64,000 nt of DNA from Phycisphaerales bacterium (GTDB lineage: Bacteria; Planctomycetota; Phycisphaerae; Phycisphaerales; SM1A02), in contig JABAAL010000011.1 of NCBI GenBank assembly GCA_014238785.1, positions 31,714 through 95,713 on the forward strand, written 5' to 3'. This document shows positions 17,425-26,099 of this stretch, one piece after another. The notes beneath the pieces were generated by a model. It saw only the letters and a list, made by a program, of their open reading frames with translations. It was not told where the DNA came from and searched no databases. Positions within the stretch are counted from its first letter, which is position 1, and each line of letters opens with the position of its first letter. A program made the position numbers and the translations under genes.

Positions 17425-18656
17425 TTGTTCAAGATAAACGAGTGACCGTCATGGGTCTTGGCCGTTTTGGTGGGGGGCTTGGAGTTACTAAGTGGCTTCT
17501 TGGTCAAGGTGCGAACGTGTTGTTGACGGATCTTACGAGCAAAGAAGAACTTGCAGAGCAACTTGCTGAACTTGGTTCGCACTCAAACTTGCAAATAGTA
17601 TTCGGTGAACATCGAATTGAAGATTTCTCATCCGCAGATGTTGTTATTGCAAATCCAGCAATTCCAATGCCTTGGGAAAATATCTATTTGCAAGCTGCTT
17701 GGGATGCCGGTGTGGTTGTAACAACGGAAATCGAGCTGTTGATACAACAACTCGATAGGAAGAATGTTATTGGCGTAACTGGTACTTCAGGAAAATCTAC
17801 TACAGCATCAATGATTCACGAAGCATTATGTTCTTCTAGAATTCCGTGCCATCTAGGGGGAAACCTTGGTGGAAGTTTACTTGGCGAACTTTCATCGATT
17901 GGACATAAGGATATTGTTGTATTGGAATTCTCGAGTGCAATGTTATGGTGGATAGAAAAAGGTGGACAGTGGTCGCCAAGTGTTGCCGTATTAACTACGA
18001 TTGAACCAAACCACATCGATTGGCATGGTTCCTTTGAGTCATATAAATCGTGTAAAGAAGTAATATTTGCACATCAGGAGGAAGGCGATACTTCGTTAAC
18101 GCAAGATGCTGAAGCTACGTTTGGTGGCTTGACCGTGCTTGGAAAGCATAATGAAAGAAACGCTGCGGTTGCTTTTTTAGCAGCCATCGCAGTGGGAGCA
18201 GAATCAAAGGCCGCGCGCGTGGGTATTCAAAACTTTCGTGGACTTTCGCATCGTTTACAGTTTGTAAGAAAAAGTTTTTACAATGATTCAAAATCAACTA
18301 CACCAAGCGCAACGAAGTTAGCGGTTGACTCATTTGATGATGCTTCTCTCGTTCACTTAATTGTTGGTGGCTATGATAAGCACATCGATTTATCACTTCT
18401 AGCGAAACAATCCGAGAGAGTTTGCTGCATGTATGCAATTGGTGCAACTCGAAATGCAATTGCAGAACTTGCATTAGGCGAAGTGCGATGTGTTGAAACA
18501 CTTGACAAAGCAGTTTGTGAAGCAGTATCCAATATGAAGCAAGGCGATGTGTTACTTCTGAGCCCGGGCTGTGCAAGTTGGGACCAGTTTGATAATTATG
18601 AAGAGCGTGGCGATTTATTTTGTGAACTTGTTAAGGAAGTTTCAGCTCGCCAATAA
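17421..18656 (+). CDS. murD: UDP-N-acetylmuramoylalanine--D-glutamate ligase
   Basis: Adds D-glutamate to UDP-MurNAc-L-Ala in cytoplasmic peptidoglycan precursor synthesis, consuming ATP. The ATP-binding P-loop is GVTGTSGKSTTASMIHEAL near residue 115. The central domain includes VLEFSSAMLWWIE (the E-x-S-S of Mur ligases) and LTTIEPNHIDWHGSFESY. The C-terminal domain has YNDSKSTTPSATKLAVDSF and LLSPGCASWDQFDNYEERG, the classic MurD ending. The ATG at 17421 overlaps the upstream stop (ATGA); a GTG two codons earlier is an alternative. At 411 residues it is slightly shorter than E. coli MurD (about 440). Its 3' end overlaps the convergent pyrD by 26 bp. Attachment to the MoxR operon may be incidental. 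Confidence 0.93.
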   Translation: MIVQDKRVTVMGLGRFGGGLGVTKWLLGQGANVLLTDLTSKEELAEQLAELGSHSNLQIVFGEHRIEDFSSADVVIANPAIPMPWENIYLQAAWDAGVVVTTEIELLIQQLDRKNVIGVTGTSGKSTTASMIHEALCSSRIPCHLGGNLGGSLLGELSSIGHKDIVVLEFSSAMLWWIEKGGQWSPSVAVLTTIEPNHIDWHGSFESYKSCKEVIFAHQEEGDTSLTQDAEATFGGLTVLGKHNERNAAVAFLAAIAVGAESKAARVGIQNFRGLSHRLQFVRKSFYNDSKSTTPSATKLAVDSFDDASLVHLIVGGYDKHIDLSLLAKQSERVCCMYAIGATRNAIAELALGEVRCVETLDKAVCEAVSNMKQGDVLLLSPGCASWDQFDNYEERGDLFCELVKEVSARQ

Positions 18657-19557
18657 GTTCCGTAATGCTTTGGCATCCTTGGCGTTTTACCCAAGAGGTT
18701 AGTTTTTTTGCAATGTTCTGTGCAGAAGCGGGATTCACAAAAGAAGCAGTTCCGATCCCCACAGCGGTTGCGCCAGCTAGAATAAATTCTGCAGCATCTT
18801 CCCAGCGTAGTACTCCTCCTGTTCCAATGATCGGAATATTTGCATCCTTTGCAACGTCTCTATATATTTCGTGAACAACTCTAACAGCAACTGGATGAAT
18901 AACTGTACCGCTAACGCCTCCGATTCCCCGTGATAGTTTTGGGGTTCTTGATTCGATGTCGATGGCAAGTGATGGGATTGTGTTGATGAGAGTGAGTGCA
19001 TCTGCACCAGAATCAATCGCGGCTTGCGCGTGCTTGCGAATATCTCCTGGAGCTGCTGAAAGTTTGACAAGCATGCCACTATTTGAAAGTGCGGGCCTTA
19101 TCTCGTTAAGCAACATCGTTAAGCTCTTTGGGCATCCGCCAAATTCGAGACCATCTTGGGTATTCGGGCAGGAGACATTAATCTCAACGAGGTCGATGCC
19201 CAAGATACTGTCCATTGCACTTGCAACAGCAACATAGGCTTCGATGGTGTCGCCGGCAACGGAGCCGATGACGACTGTATCGAGTGATGGGACGCTTTGT
19301 GCATGGTTCTCAATAAAGGAATCGATGCCTTCGTTGGCAAGGCCAATTGCGTTCATCATTCCACTTTGAAGCGTCACCATCCGAACAGGTTCGTTTCCTA
19401 TTCGGGGTTCTTTTGTAATAGATTTCGTCGTTATTGCTCCGATTGTCGAAAGGTTGAGTGCATCTTCAATTTCACCCATTACGCCAGATGTGCCCGCTGC
19501 TAAAACAACGGGATTTCGAAGCGTTGCTGGACCAAGTTTTACTTGCATCTGTACCAT
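18631..19557 (-). CDS. pyrD: Dihydroorotate dehydrogenase, class 1 type
   Basis: Oxidises dihydroorotate to orotate in pyrimidine synthesis. The class-1 signature INVSCPNTQDGLEFGGCP carries the cysteine catalytic base, where class-2 enzymes have serine. Other conserved parts are NPVVLAAGTSG, QSGMMNAIGLANEG, KLSAAPGDI (flavin/phosphate lysine) and the FMN-binding IPIIGTGGVLRWEDAAEFIL with GATAVGIGTASF. The start at 19557 (Met-Val-Gln-Met) is preferred. A longer frame to 19587 would cover the -10-like element and adds residues with no family match; 19548 is another option. No PyrK electron-transfer partner is visible nearby, so class 1A versus 1B is unsettled. The 3' end overlaps murD by 26 bp. 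Confidence 0.9.
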   Translation of the reverse strand: MVQMQVKLGPATLRNPVVLAAGTSGVMGEIEDALNLSTIGAITTKSITKEPRIGNEPVRMVTLQSGMMNAIGLANEGIDSFIENHAQSVPSLDTVVIGSVAGDTIEAYVAVASAMDSILGIDLVEINVSCPNTQDGLEFGGCPKSLTMLLNEIRPALSNSGMLVKLSAAPGDIRKHAQAAIDSGADALTLINTIPSLAIDIESRTPKLSRGIGGVSGTVIHPVAVRVVHEIYRDVAKDANIPIIGTGGVLRWEDAAEFILAGATAVGIGTASFVNPASAQNIAKKLTSWVKRQGCQSITELIGELKLP

Positions 19558-19565
19558 CAGGTCCC

Positions 19566-19611
19566 CATTGTACCCTAAGGGAGTCATACCCTATGAGGAG
19601 CGGGTACAATG
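19566..19611. promoter_or_regulatory. Inverted repeat with back-to-back TACAAT elements between pyrD and the TPR-YggX gene
   Basis: CATTGTACCC (19566-19575) and GGGTACAATG (19602-19611) are perfect 10-bp inverted copies. Each arm contains TACAAT facing outward: 19567-19572 on minus, 9 nt before the pyrD ATG, and 19605-19610 on plus, 6 nt before the ATG at 19617. This looks like a symmetric divergent promoter pair and could also be a regulator site. -35 hexamers are not convincing on either strand. Confidence 0.45.
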
Positions 19612-19616
19612 CAAGG

Positions 19617-20210
19617 ATGAACGATTTGAATGATAAAATTGAACGATTTCAGAACATGGCAGCGGCTGATCCGTCAAATGACATGGCGCACTTCAGCTTA
19701 GGTTCTGCGTATTTAGAGGCGCAGAAGTATAGCGAAGCAGCCACCAGCTTTGAAGCATGTGTGAAATTAAATCCAGAAATGACAAGAGCGATGGAACTTG
19801 GCGGTTCAGCACTCATGCAAATGGGAAATAAGGCTGAAGCAACAAAGGTGCTCACTCAGGGATATGAGCAAGCAGCTTCCAAAGGTGAGATGAGAGTGAA
19901 GGACGGAATTGCAGCAATTCTAGAAGCTGCAGGAATCGAGATTCCTACCGTTGAACAAGTTGCAACGGGCGAATCAGGAGAAAAGCTAAATGAGGCTCCA
20001 CTACCGGGCGCAACTGGGCAATGGATTTTTGAAAATGTTGATGAAGTTCAATGGGAAGCTTGGATTGGGCAGGGCACCAAAGTAATTAATGAACTTCGCT
20101 TAGATTTTTCAAAAGAAGAAGACCAAAAAGTATTTGGCGAGTATATGGCAGAATTTCTCGGCATTCCAAAAGATGTTATTGAACAAGACGTAAAGGCGCA
20201 AAAAGAATGA
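19617..20210 (+). CDS. TPR protein fused to a YggX-like Fe(2+)-trafficking domain
   Basis: 197 residues from ATG 19617. An alternative in-frame ATG at 19593 has a better Shine-Dalgarno (AGGGAG) and would add 8 residues. The first ~80 residues hold two TPR units (DMAHFSLGSAYLEAQKYSEA, then ALMQMGNKAEATKVL). The last ~65 residues, from GQWIFENVDEVQWEAWIGQG through the KVINELRLDFSKEEDQK stretch to FLGIPKD, follow the helical pattern of YggX (oxidative-damage protection of Fe-S proteins), including the W-x-x-W and I-N-E-x-x-L core. The N-terminal cysteine region of stand-alone YggX is absent. YggX is implicated in iron trafficking; the TPR part suggests protein docking. The YggX call rests on pattern matching and should be verified by profile search. 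Confidence 0.65.
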   Translation: MNDLNDKIERFQNMAAADPSNDMAHFSLGSAYLEAQKYSEAATSFEACVKLNPEMTRAMELGGSALMQMGNKAEATKVLTQGYEQAASKGEMRVKDGIAAILEAAGIEIPTVEQVATGESGEKLNEAPLPGATGQWIFENVDEVQWEAWIGQGTKVINELRLDFSKEEDQKVFGEYMAEFLGIPKDVIEQDVKAQKE

Positions 20211-20905
20211 ACTCAATTGAAGAACTCTCAATAGAAACTGAAACAAGCCAACGAAGTGGGTTAGCGACTGCGGCACTTATAAGCTCACTTATCGTGTGTT
20301 GTCCAATTGCTACAATTGTTGGACCAATTCTCGGGATTATTTCGCTGGCAACCCTTAAGGGGAGATCTGGTAAGGGGTTTGCTTGGACTGCAATTGTTGT
20401 TGGATTAATTTCAACAGTACTTTGGATTGGAGCGGGGGTGTTCTTCGGTCAAATGGCATTTAAGTTCATCGGACAGGTTGGCGAAACGACAACGAAAACA
20501 ATTGAAGCTGGATACGAGGGCGATTACGAGGCATTCCGTACAGGTCTTTCTCAAAGTTCCATGCATGTGACTGATGAAGAAATTAAATCATTTATTAGTG
20601 AACTTACATTGCGATATGGAAAATTTGACTCTGCAACTATGAACCTTGAAGAGCAACAACCGACGTTAAAACCAAGAGCAGGCGAAACAGTGATTTCAGT
20701 CCGTTTAATTTTTGAAACGACCGATGTGAATGCAGAAGCATTAATGCATATCATTACGGGAACCGGTTATGATTTTGAAACAAAAATAGGTTGTTTCAAA
20801 ATCAATGATGCAGAAAATGGAGACTTGATTTTTCCAAAAGATTCATCCTGTGCTCCAGAAGTGAATAAGACGATTGAATTGCCGGCTGAGCCAACAGGGT
20901 CTTAA
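20207..20905 (+). CDS. DUF4190-like two-span membrane protein
   Basis: 232 residues. A short cytoplasmic lead is followed by two hydrophobic helices (about 22-47 and 57-85) separated by the loop ATLKGRSGKGFAWTA, which is the DUF4190 pattern (G-x-G-x-A-x-x-A-I-x-x-G). The ~145-residue remainder is a soluble domain (GDYEAFRTGLSQSSMHVTDEE, FISELTLRYG) that recurs in the next gene, so the two are paralogues. The ATG overlaps the stop of the TPR-YggX gene (4 nt). Function is unknown; it belongs to the transcription unit leading into the MlaF/MlaD genes. Confidence 0.7.
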   Translation: MNSIEELSIETETSQRSGLATAALISSLIVCCPIATIVGPILGIISLATLKGRSGKGFAWTAIVVGLISTVLWIGAGVFFGQMAFKFIGQVGETTTKTIEAGYEGDYEAFRTGLSQSSMHVTDEEIKSFISELTLRYGKFDSATMNLEEQQPTLKPRAGETVISVRLIFETTDVNAEALMHIITGTGYDFETKIGCFKINDAENGDLIFPKDSSCAPEVNKTIELPAEPTGS

Positions 20906-20913
20906 CTCGGTCT

Positions 20914-21573
20914 ATGCATCAGAAGAAAATTAACCCATGGTCCCTCGTTGCATTTTTAAGTGCACTAGGATTTTGTCCTCTCTTTACAATCGCAGCAATT
21001 TTGTTTGGCATCCGAGCAATTATCGATATCAAAGCAAAGGGTGATACTCGTGGCATTCGTCTTGCTTGGTTTGCAATTTTATTTGGTTCAATGATCACAG
21101 GCTTGTGGGGTGGGGGTATGCTTTGGTGGAATATCAACGTGCGCGAGAAAATCGAACACGGTCCAATCGCAGCGATTATGGAAGGTCAGTCGGGCCATAT
21201 AAAGGCATTTCAAGCTGCCTTTGGAAATTTAAGTTCAGATGAAGAATGCGCCGTTTTTATAGCAGCGTTACATAATCGATATGGTACGCTCAACAGTGGG
21301 GAATTAGATCAGCATGTTGGCGAAGCAGAAATAGAGAGCAACAAGCTTTGGTTTGGCATGGTCCCTGTTGAAGCGGAGTTGGAATACGTACTTCAGTTTT
21401 CGAACGTAGATGATGTCCATTTGACTGCAATGTTTCAGCTCTTTGAAACCGTTAATGGAGCGAGTGAATTCAAAAATCGCTTCGTTTGGTTCCGAATTGA
21501 CGATGAAGAACTAGGCAATCTCGTGTATCCTGCAAACCAGGGTACCGTGGAGCAAAAACAAATTGGAGAATGA
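20914..21573 (+). CDS. DUF4190-like membrane protein, paralogue of the preceding gene
   Basis: 219 residues with the same plan: two hydrophobic helices (about 10-32 and 45-72) around the loop DIKAKGDTRGIRLAW, then a soluble domain. That domain shares the spaced residues HIKAFQAAFGNLSSDEECAVF and ALHNRYG with its neighbour (EAFRTGLSQ...DEEIKSF...LRYG). This suggests tandem duplication followed by wide divergence. No catalytic motif is visible. The stop lies inside the next gene's first codons if that gene uses the TTG at 21563. Function is unknown. Confidence 0.7.
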   Translation: MHQKKINPWSLVAFLSALGFCPLFTIAAILFGIRAIIDIKAKGDTRGIRLAWFAILFGSMITGLWGGGMLWWNINVREKIEHGPIAAIMEGQSGHIKAFQAAFGNLSSDEECAVFIAALHNRYGTLNSGELDQHVGEAEIESNKLWFGMVPVEAELEYVLQFSNVDDVHLTAMFQLFETVNGASEFKNRFVWFRIDDEELGNLVYPANQGTVEQKQIGE

Positions 21574-22450
21574 ACCCGTCATTTCAGTGCGTGATTTAGT
21601 TTGCCGCTTTGGTGAGCAAACGGTGCTTGATGGAGTGGACATGGATGTCAACGACGGTGAAATTTTAGTCATTATGGGTGGTTCGGGTTCGGGCAAGTCG
21701 ACACTGCTTCGTCACATGATTGGCACGTTTATTCCAGATAGTGGAACGGTAAAAGTATTTGGTGAAGATTTAGCACAACTGGATGAACACGGAATGAATA
21801 AAGTTCGAAGACAGTTTGGAATTCTGTTCCAATCTGGTGCTCTATTTAATTCGATGAGTGTCGCAGATAATGTGGCGTTATCCCTGAGAGAGCATACTGA
21901 TTTGGATCCGGATATTATCAAATTTATAGTTAAAATTAAACTTGAACAAGTAGGGCTTCGGGAAGCATCTGAAAAATTTCCTTCGCAAATATCTGGTGGG
22001 ATGAAAAAGAGGGCGGGGCTCGCTCGAGCGCTCGCGCTCGATCCAAAATTATTGTTTTACGATGAGCCATCTGCGGGTTTAGATCCAGTGACGAGCGCAA
22101 CAATTGACCAACTCATATTGGACTTGGCAAAAAAAGCAGGCGCGACAAGCGTAGTAGTCACACATGATATGGACTCAGCATTCGTGATTGCTGACCGAAT
22201 GGCAATGCTCGACAAAGGGAAAATGCTCATGATTGATAAGCGGGAAGTCTTTGAGCAACTCAGAGATTGCCCAAAAGAGAACGTGCATGAGTTAGATGAA
22301 CGTCAACAATTGATTCGACAATTTTTACGTGGAGATGCAGAGGGACCATTAACACGCAGGAAAGAAGATTCAAGTTATGCAGAAGATTTATTAGGTATAA
22401 GTGCGCCGCGATTATCGCGTGGCCCATCCATTCATTCCTCAAAGGAGTAA
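21563..22450 (+). CDS. MlaF-like ABC transporter ATP-binding protein
   Basis: The ATPase of a phospholipid/MCE-type transporter. Walker A is GGSGSGKST near residues 38-46, with Q-loop LFQSGALFNSMSV. The signature region is QISGGMKKRAGLARALALDPK, Walker B LLFYDEPSAGLDPVTS, and the H-loop VVTHDMDSA. Its C-terminal RQFLRGDAEGPL corresponds to the MlaF tail motif. The start is probably TTG 21563, with GGAG 10 nt upstream and overlapping the preceding stop; the first in-frame ATG would delete the leading strand. It lies directly before an MCE protein, but no MlaE permease gene follows or precedes it. The gene symbol is withheld because orthology to E. coli mlaF is inferred only. Confidence 0.9.
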   Translation: MENEPVISVRDLVCRFGEQTVLDGVDMDVNDGEILVIMGGSGSGKSTLLRHMIGTFIPDSGTVKVFGEDLAQLDEHGMNKVRRQFGILFQSGALFNSMSVADNVALSLREHTDLDPDIIKFIVKIKLEQVGLREASEKFPSQISGGMKKRAGLARALALDPKLLFYDEPSAGLDPVTSATIDQLILDLAKKAGATSVVVTHDMDSAFVIADRMAMLDKGKMLMIDKREVFEQLRDCPKENVHELDERQQLIRQFLRGDAEGPLTRRKEDSSYAEDLLGISAPRLSRGPSIHSSKE

Positions 22451-22456
22451 GCAGGT

Positions 22457-23662
22457 ATGTCGCAAGTTCGAGATAAACGAGAGAACAATGTGAAGGCGGG
22501 TGTATTTGTCACCCTTGCACTAATTCTTGGAATTGTAGTTTTTAGTATTTTGACAAATGCATGGGGTCGACTGTTTAGTACGACTTCAAACTATCATGCA
22601 GTTTTTACAATTGAAGATGGAGTCGGGGCACTCTCGTCTGGTTCTAAAGTGAAACTCGGTGGTGTACTCGTTGGGTCAATACTTGAAGTGTCACCACGAT
22701 CGAGTGACGACTCGCCAACCAGATTGATTGATGTATTTTTCAAGATAGATAATAAATTTGAGTTATATGAAAATGCATCTATTCATGCTCGTGCGGGGAT
22801 ATTAGGTTCAACCGCTTGGCTTTCCATTTCGAATGTTGGGAATGGTTCTAAGGCTACGTCAAGCACGAAGTTAATTGGAATGACCGAAACGATGATGTCG
22901 CAATTATTGGGCAGTGATGCTGAGATTAATATTTCAAATACCTTGGATTCTCTTAGAAAGTTAAGTGAAGCCATTACCAATGGTGGTGGCGCACTCAAGT
23001 TACTATTAGGAGATAGAGACGCTGAGGTTTTAAAAAATTCACTTGATTCAGCAAGCACGTCGTTGACTTCTTTCAAAGTGCTTATGGCATCAGCACAGTC
23101 AATCTGGCCTGAATGGGAATCGTCGATCTCGAAAATCCTTTCAGAGAGTAAGTCGTTACCAAGCCAATTTAATGAAACGCTATTACAAATTCAAGAGACT
23201 GTAAAAGATGTTCAGGCAAATATATTGCCTTCAATGGAAAATACGATGGAATCGCTTGAGATAACAATGTCATCTCTTGAAGCAATGAGTAAAACGTATC
23301 AGGAAAATTCTCCCTTGTGGGCTGCTGAAATTTCAAACATCATCAGCAATGTTAATCAAAGTTCCAAGAGGGCAAAGGCCGCTATTGATGAAATATCAGC
23401 AAGCCCATGGCGTTTATTGTACAGGCCAACGGATCATGATATTGCGTATGAACAATTAAACGCAGCTACGTGGCAACTACAATCCGCTTTGTCTGAGTTA
23501 AAAATCTCAGCTACTGCATTGCAAAATGCCGCTCTTTCTCCAGATGCCCCACATGATGCTTCGTCCTTAGCGGACTCTCTATCGCAAAGTGCAGTTGCAT
23601 TTGAAAAGGCACGCAAGGCATTTGAGAAACGGATACAACGTGATTTTCCAGATCATGAATGA
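22457..23662 (+). CDS. MCE (MlaD-like) lipid-transport protein
   Basis: A 401-residue inner-membrane-anchored MCE protein. It has one N-terminal span (residues 14-34). The MCE domain follows (FTIEDGVGALSSGSKVKLGG, GVLVGSILEV, then the hydrophobic loop region AGILGSTAWLSISNVG). The long C-terminal tail is predicted helical/coiled-coil (about 150-400) with Ser/Thr-rich stretches. MCE proteins form hexameric rings that pass phospholipids between membranes with an ABC core. The ATG follows 6 nt after the ATPase stop, with the AAGGAG Shine-Dalgarno at the end of that gene. The longer tail than E. coli MlaD (183 residues) is typical of the YebT/PqiB or 'Mce-needle' variants. Confidence 0.88.
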   Translation: MSQVRDKRENNVKAGVFVTLALILGIVVFSILTNAWGRLFSTTSNYHAVFTIEDGVGALSSGSKVKLGGVLVGSILEVSPRSSDDSPTRLIDVFFKIDNKFELYENASIHARAGILGSTAWLSISNVGNGSKATSSTKLIGMTETMMSQLLGSDAEINISNTLDSLRKLSEAITNGGGALKLLLGDRDAEVLKNSLDSASTSLTSFKVLMASAQSIWPEWESSISKILSESKSLPSQFNETLLQIQETVKDVQANILPSMENTMESLEITMSSLEAMSKTYQENSPLWAAEISNIISNVNQSSKRAKAAIDEISASPWRLLYRPTDHDIAYEQLNAATWQLQSALSELKISATALQNAALSPDAPHDASSLADSLSQSAVAFEKARKAFEKRIQRDFPDHE

Positions 23663-24510
23663 AATTGAGTGAAGCGAATTCAAATGTTGTAGCGGTAACA
23701 TCCATCGATGATCCTCAAGTCGATGTCTACCGAAATATTCGAGACGCGGATCTACGTGGCCGTAAGCACCTCTGTATGGTTGAGTCGGAAATGGTTGTCC
23801 GCAGATTGCTTGAAAGTGATTGGAACATCCATTCCTTGTTCTTGTCCCCAGAAAAACATGAGCGACTTGCTTCTATCATTGGGAAAAACCATAAAGTTTT
23901 TGTTGCAGATGTATCTGTGATGTCTGACATTACAGGTTTTCATATTCATCGCGGAGCGCTTGCAGCGGTTCATCGCCCAATTGTCGAGAAGGAAGGAGAC
24001 AGCGTTACAAGGATCATTAAGAATGTAAAAGGGAACACGAAAATCTCACTTCTTCTCGCAGAGGGAATTACAAACGTAGACAACATGGGAGCACTCTTTC
24101 GAAACGCGGCGGCGTTCGGGGTTGATGGCCTTCTCTTTGATCATCGCTGTTGCGACCCTCTGTATAGAAAGGCAATACGCGTTTCAATGGGGCATACATT
24201 TTCACTTCCATGGGCAGTTATGATTGATTGGAAGGGGGGGCTTCAACGACTGAAACAGGAACTTGGTGTAAAACTAATTGGCTGTGAAACCGGTTATGTA
24301 TCAAAACCAATGTGGGAAGTTGAACCGACAGAAAAGTTTGCTCTCATTATGGGAGAAGAAAAATCAGGGCTCTCTTCAACGACGATCCAATTGTGTGATG
24401 CAATTGCAGAAATACCAATGACGAAGCATGTCCCATCAGTAAATGTTGCAGTTGCTTCAGCGGTCGGTTTGTATGAGTTTCTTGGCAGGAATCGTCTCGA
24501 CAACGGGTAA
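23659..24510 (+). CDS. SpoU/TrmH-family RNA 2'-O-methyltransferase
   Basis: 283 residues. An N-terminal substrate-binding lobe is followed by the knotted SPOUT catalytic domain. Motif 1 is LLLAEGITNVDNMGALFRNAAAFGV, which carries N-x-G-A-x-x-R; motif 2 is LIMGEEKSGLSS; motif 3 is IPMTKHVPSVNVAVASAVGLYEF, including S-V-N-V. These bind S-adenosylmethionine and define TrmH/RlmB relatives. The RNA target (tRNA or 23S rRNA) cannot be assigned. The ATG overlaps the MCE stop (ATGA). The last 54 bp overlap the convergent murA coding region, an unusually long 3' overlap. Confidence 0.9.
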   Translation: MKLSEANSNVVAVTSIDDPQVDVYRNIRDADLRGRKHLCMVESEMVVRRLLESDWNIHSLFLSPEKHERLASIIGKNHKVFVADVSVMSDITGFHIHRGALAAVHRPIVEKEGDSVTRIIKNVKGNTKISLLLAEGITNVDNMGALFRNAAAFGVDGLLFDHRCCDPLYRKAIRVSMGHTFSLPWAVMIDWKGGLQRLKQELGVKLIGCETGYVSKPMWEVEPTEKFALIMGEEKSGLSSTTIQLCDAIAEIPMTKHVPSVNVAVASAVGLYEFLGRNRLDNG

Positions 24511-25809
24511 ACCGTCAACGAATTGATCGTCTGTGATCCGTTTTATATTGGCACCAAGTTTCTTGAGTCCTGTTTCCATAGAGGCATAACCCCGATCAAG
24601 GTGGTACACGCGACTTACGATGGTTTCGCCTTCGGCAGCAAGTCCTGCAAGCACGAGACTTGCCGAAGCACGAAGGTCGCTCGCCATGACGGGAGCGCCA
24701 ACGAGTCGGTCGACACCTTGCACCATAACGGTAGAACCCTGCCGAACCAATTTAGCACCCATGCGGCTAAGTTCAGGGACGTGCATGAACCGTTCAGGAT
24801 AAATTTTTTCTGTAATGATGCTATTCCCTTTTGAGAAACATAAAAGTGCCATCATCTGGGCTTGCAAATCAGTCGGGAATCCTGGATACGGTTGGGTCGT
24901 GAACATTACAGGTTGCAGAGAGCGATCACTAACAACTTGCACGGTGCATGATTTTGGATTTTGCGATGTGTCTGTCTGGTGTATATGAACACCAACAGTC
25001 GAAAGCACATCCGTAACAGCTAGAAGATGGTCTAGAGGAAATCGTTCTATTTCAACGTCGCCGTTTGTCATTGCTGCAGCAATCGCCCACGTTCCCGCGA
25101 CAATCCGGTCTGGCATGACGGTATGTGTTGTGCCGCCGAGTTCATCAACACCTTCGATTGTAACTCGAGGTGTTCCTGCACCAGATATTTTTGCACCCAT
25201 CGCATTTAACAGATTTGCAAGGTTGGTAATTTCTGGTTCGCATGCAGCTTGTTCTATAATTGTTTTGCCTTTGGCAAGAGTTGCAGCGCTCATGACATTG
25301 GCAGTCCCAAGTACTGTAGAACCAAACGGGCCCCCAAGGAAAATTGTTGCACCATGAAGTCGATCGGCACGAGCAATGATATCACCTCCATCTAATTCTA
25401 TTTTTGCGCCGAGTGCTTCAAGCCCTCGCAAGTGTAAATCGATTGGTCTATCGCCAAAAGCGCAACCGCCCGGCATGGAGATGCGCACCTCGCCGCGCCT
25501 AGCTAGTAGGGGGCCAAGTACACAAACGCTCGCACGCATCGTGCGAACAATGTCATATCTTGCATGCGATTGCGTTTCATCAACACTTGTAACGGTAACC
25601 TGTTCGCCGTCACGAATTACGTTGCATCCAAGTTCTTCAAGCAGTCTGCCCATGTTCGAGATGTCAGAAAGATTCGGAACACAATTGAATTGCACTTGCT
25701 CTTGCGTGAGAAGGGCGGCAGCGAGAAGTGGGAGCGATGCATTCTTTGAGCCATCGACCGAAATTGAACCGGCTAAGCGCTGGCCGCCGTGTATTGAAAA
25801 TGCATCCAT
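24457..25809 (-). CDS. murA: UDP-N-acetylglucosamine 1-carboxyvinyltransferase
   Basis: First committed step of peptidoglycan synthesis: transfers enolpyruvate from PEP to UDP-GlcNAc. The 450-residue length is normal (about 420-450). The N-terminal SGSISVDGSKNASLPLLAAALL-like stretch has the K-N of the active site. The catalytic loop GGCAFGDRPIDLHL (near residues 117-130) retains the cysteine that PEP and fosfomycin react with. MSAATLAKGKTIIEQAACEPEI, GTWAIAAAMTNGD and the C-terminal DLRASASLVLAGLAAEG are family hallmarks. The start at 25809 is the first ATG giving the family N terminus. A weak AAGGA lies about 15 nt upstream. It converges on, and overlaps by 54 bp, the methyltransferase gene. 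Confidence 0.95.
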   Translation of the reverse strand: MDAFSIHGGQRLAGSISVDGSKNASLPLLAAALLTQEQVQFNCVPNLSDISNMGRLLEELGCNVIRDGEQVTVTSVDETQSHARYDIVRTMRASVCVLGPLLARRGEVRISMPGGCAFGDRPIDLHLRGLEALGAKIELDGGDIIARADRLHGATIFLGGPFGSTVLGTANVMSAATLAKGKTIIEQAACEPEITNLANLLNAMGAKISGAGTPRVTIEGVDELGGTTHTVMPDRIVAGTWAIAAAMTNGDVEIERFPLDHLLAVTDVLSTVGVHIHQTDTSQNPKSCTVQVVSDRSLQPVMFTTQPYPGFPTDLQAQMMALLCFSKGNSIITEKIYPERFMHVPELSRMGAKLVRQGSTVMVQGVDRLVGAPVMASDLRASASLVLAGLAAEGETIVSRVYHLDRGYASMETGLKKLGANIKRITDDQFVDGLPVVETIPAKKLIQTDR

Positions 25810-26099
25810 TTGGTTTTGCTGAGTCCTTCCTGCGTTGTGCCATCCATAGCGTTGTTGTAGGTTTCATCGTCGTTTGAACGAGGAAAAGCCTACCTAATAA
25901 AACCAGTGGTGATAGTAGCAAAACAATCGTGGGTTGGTGATTGCCTAACTTGCCAAATGTAGTTATCACACCTTTTATTATTCAATGAGAGCCGGTCTTG
26001 ATATGATTCAACGGAAAACACATGATTTTATGCTTCTATGAGTTGTAATTGTTGTAATATCAGTAGATTAGAGGTATGAATAACCCAAGGAGAATTACG

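Noticed and set aside
25829..25898. Short hairpin in the murA leader
   Set aside because: The stem is only about 5 bp with an imperfect inner pairing; no riboswitch signature. The remaining murA/beta-helix gap (290 bp) shows nothing further that I can support.
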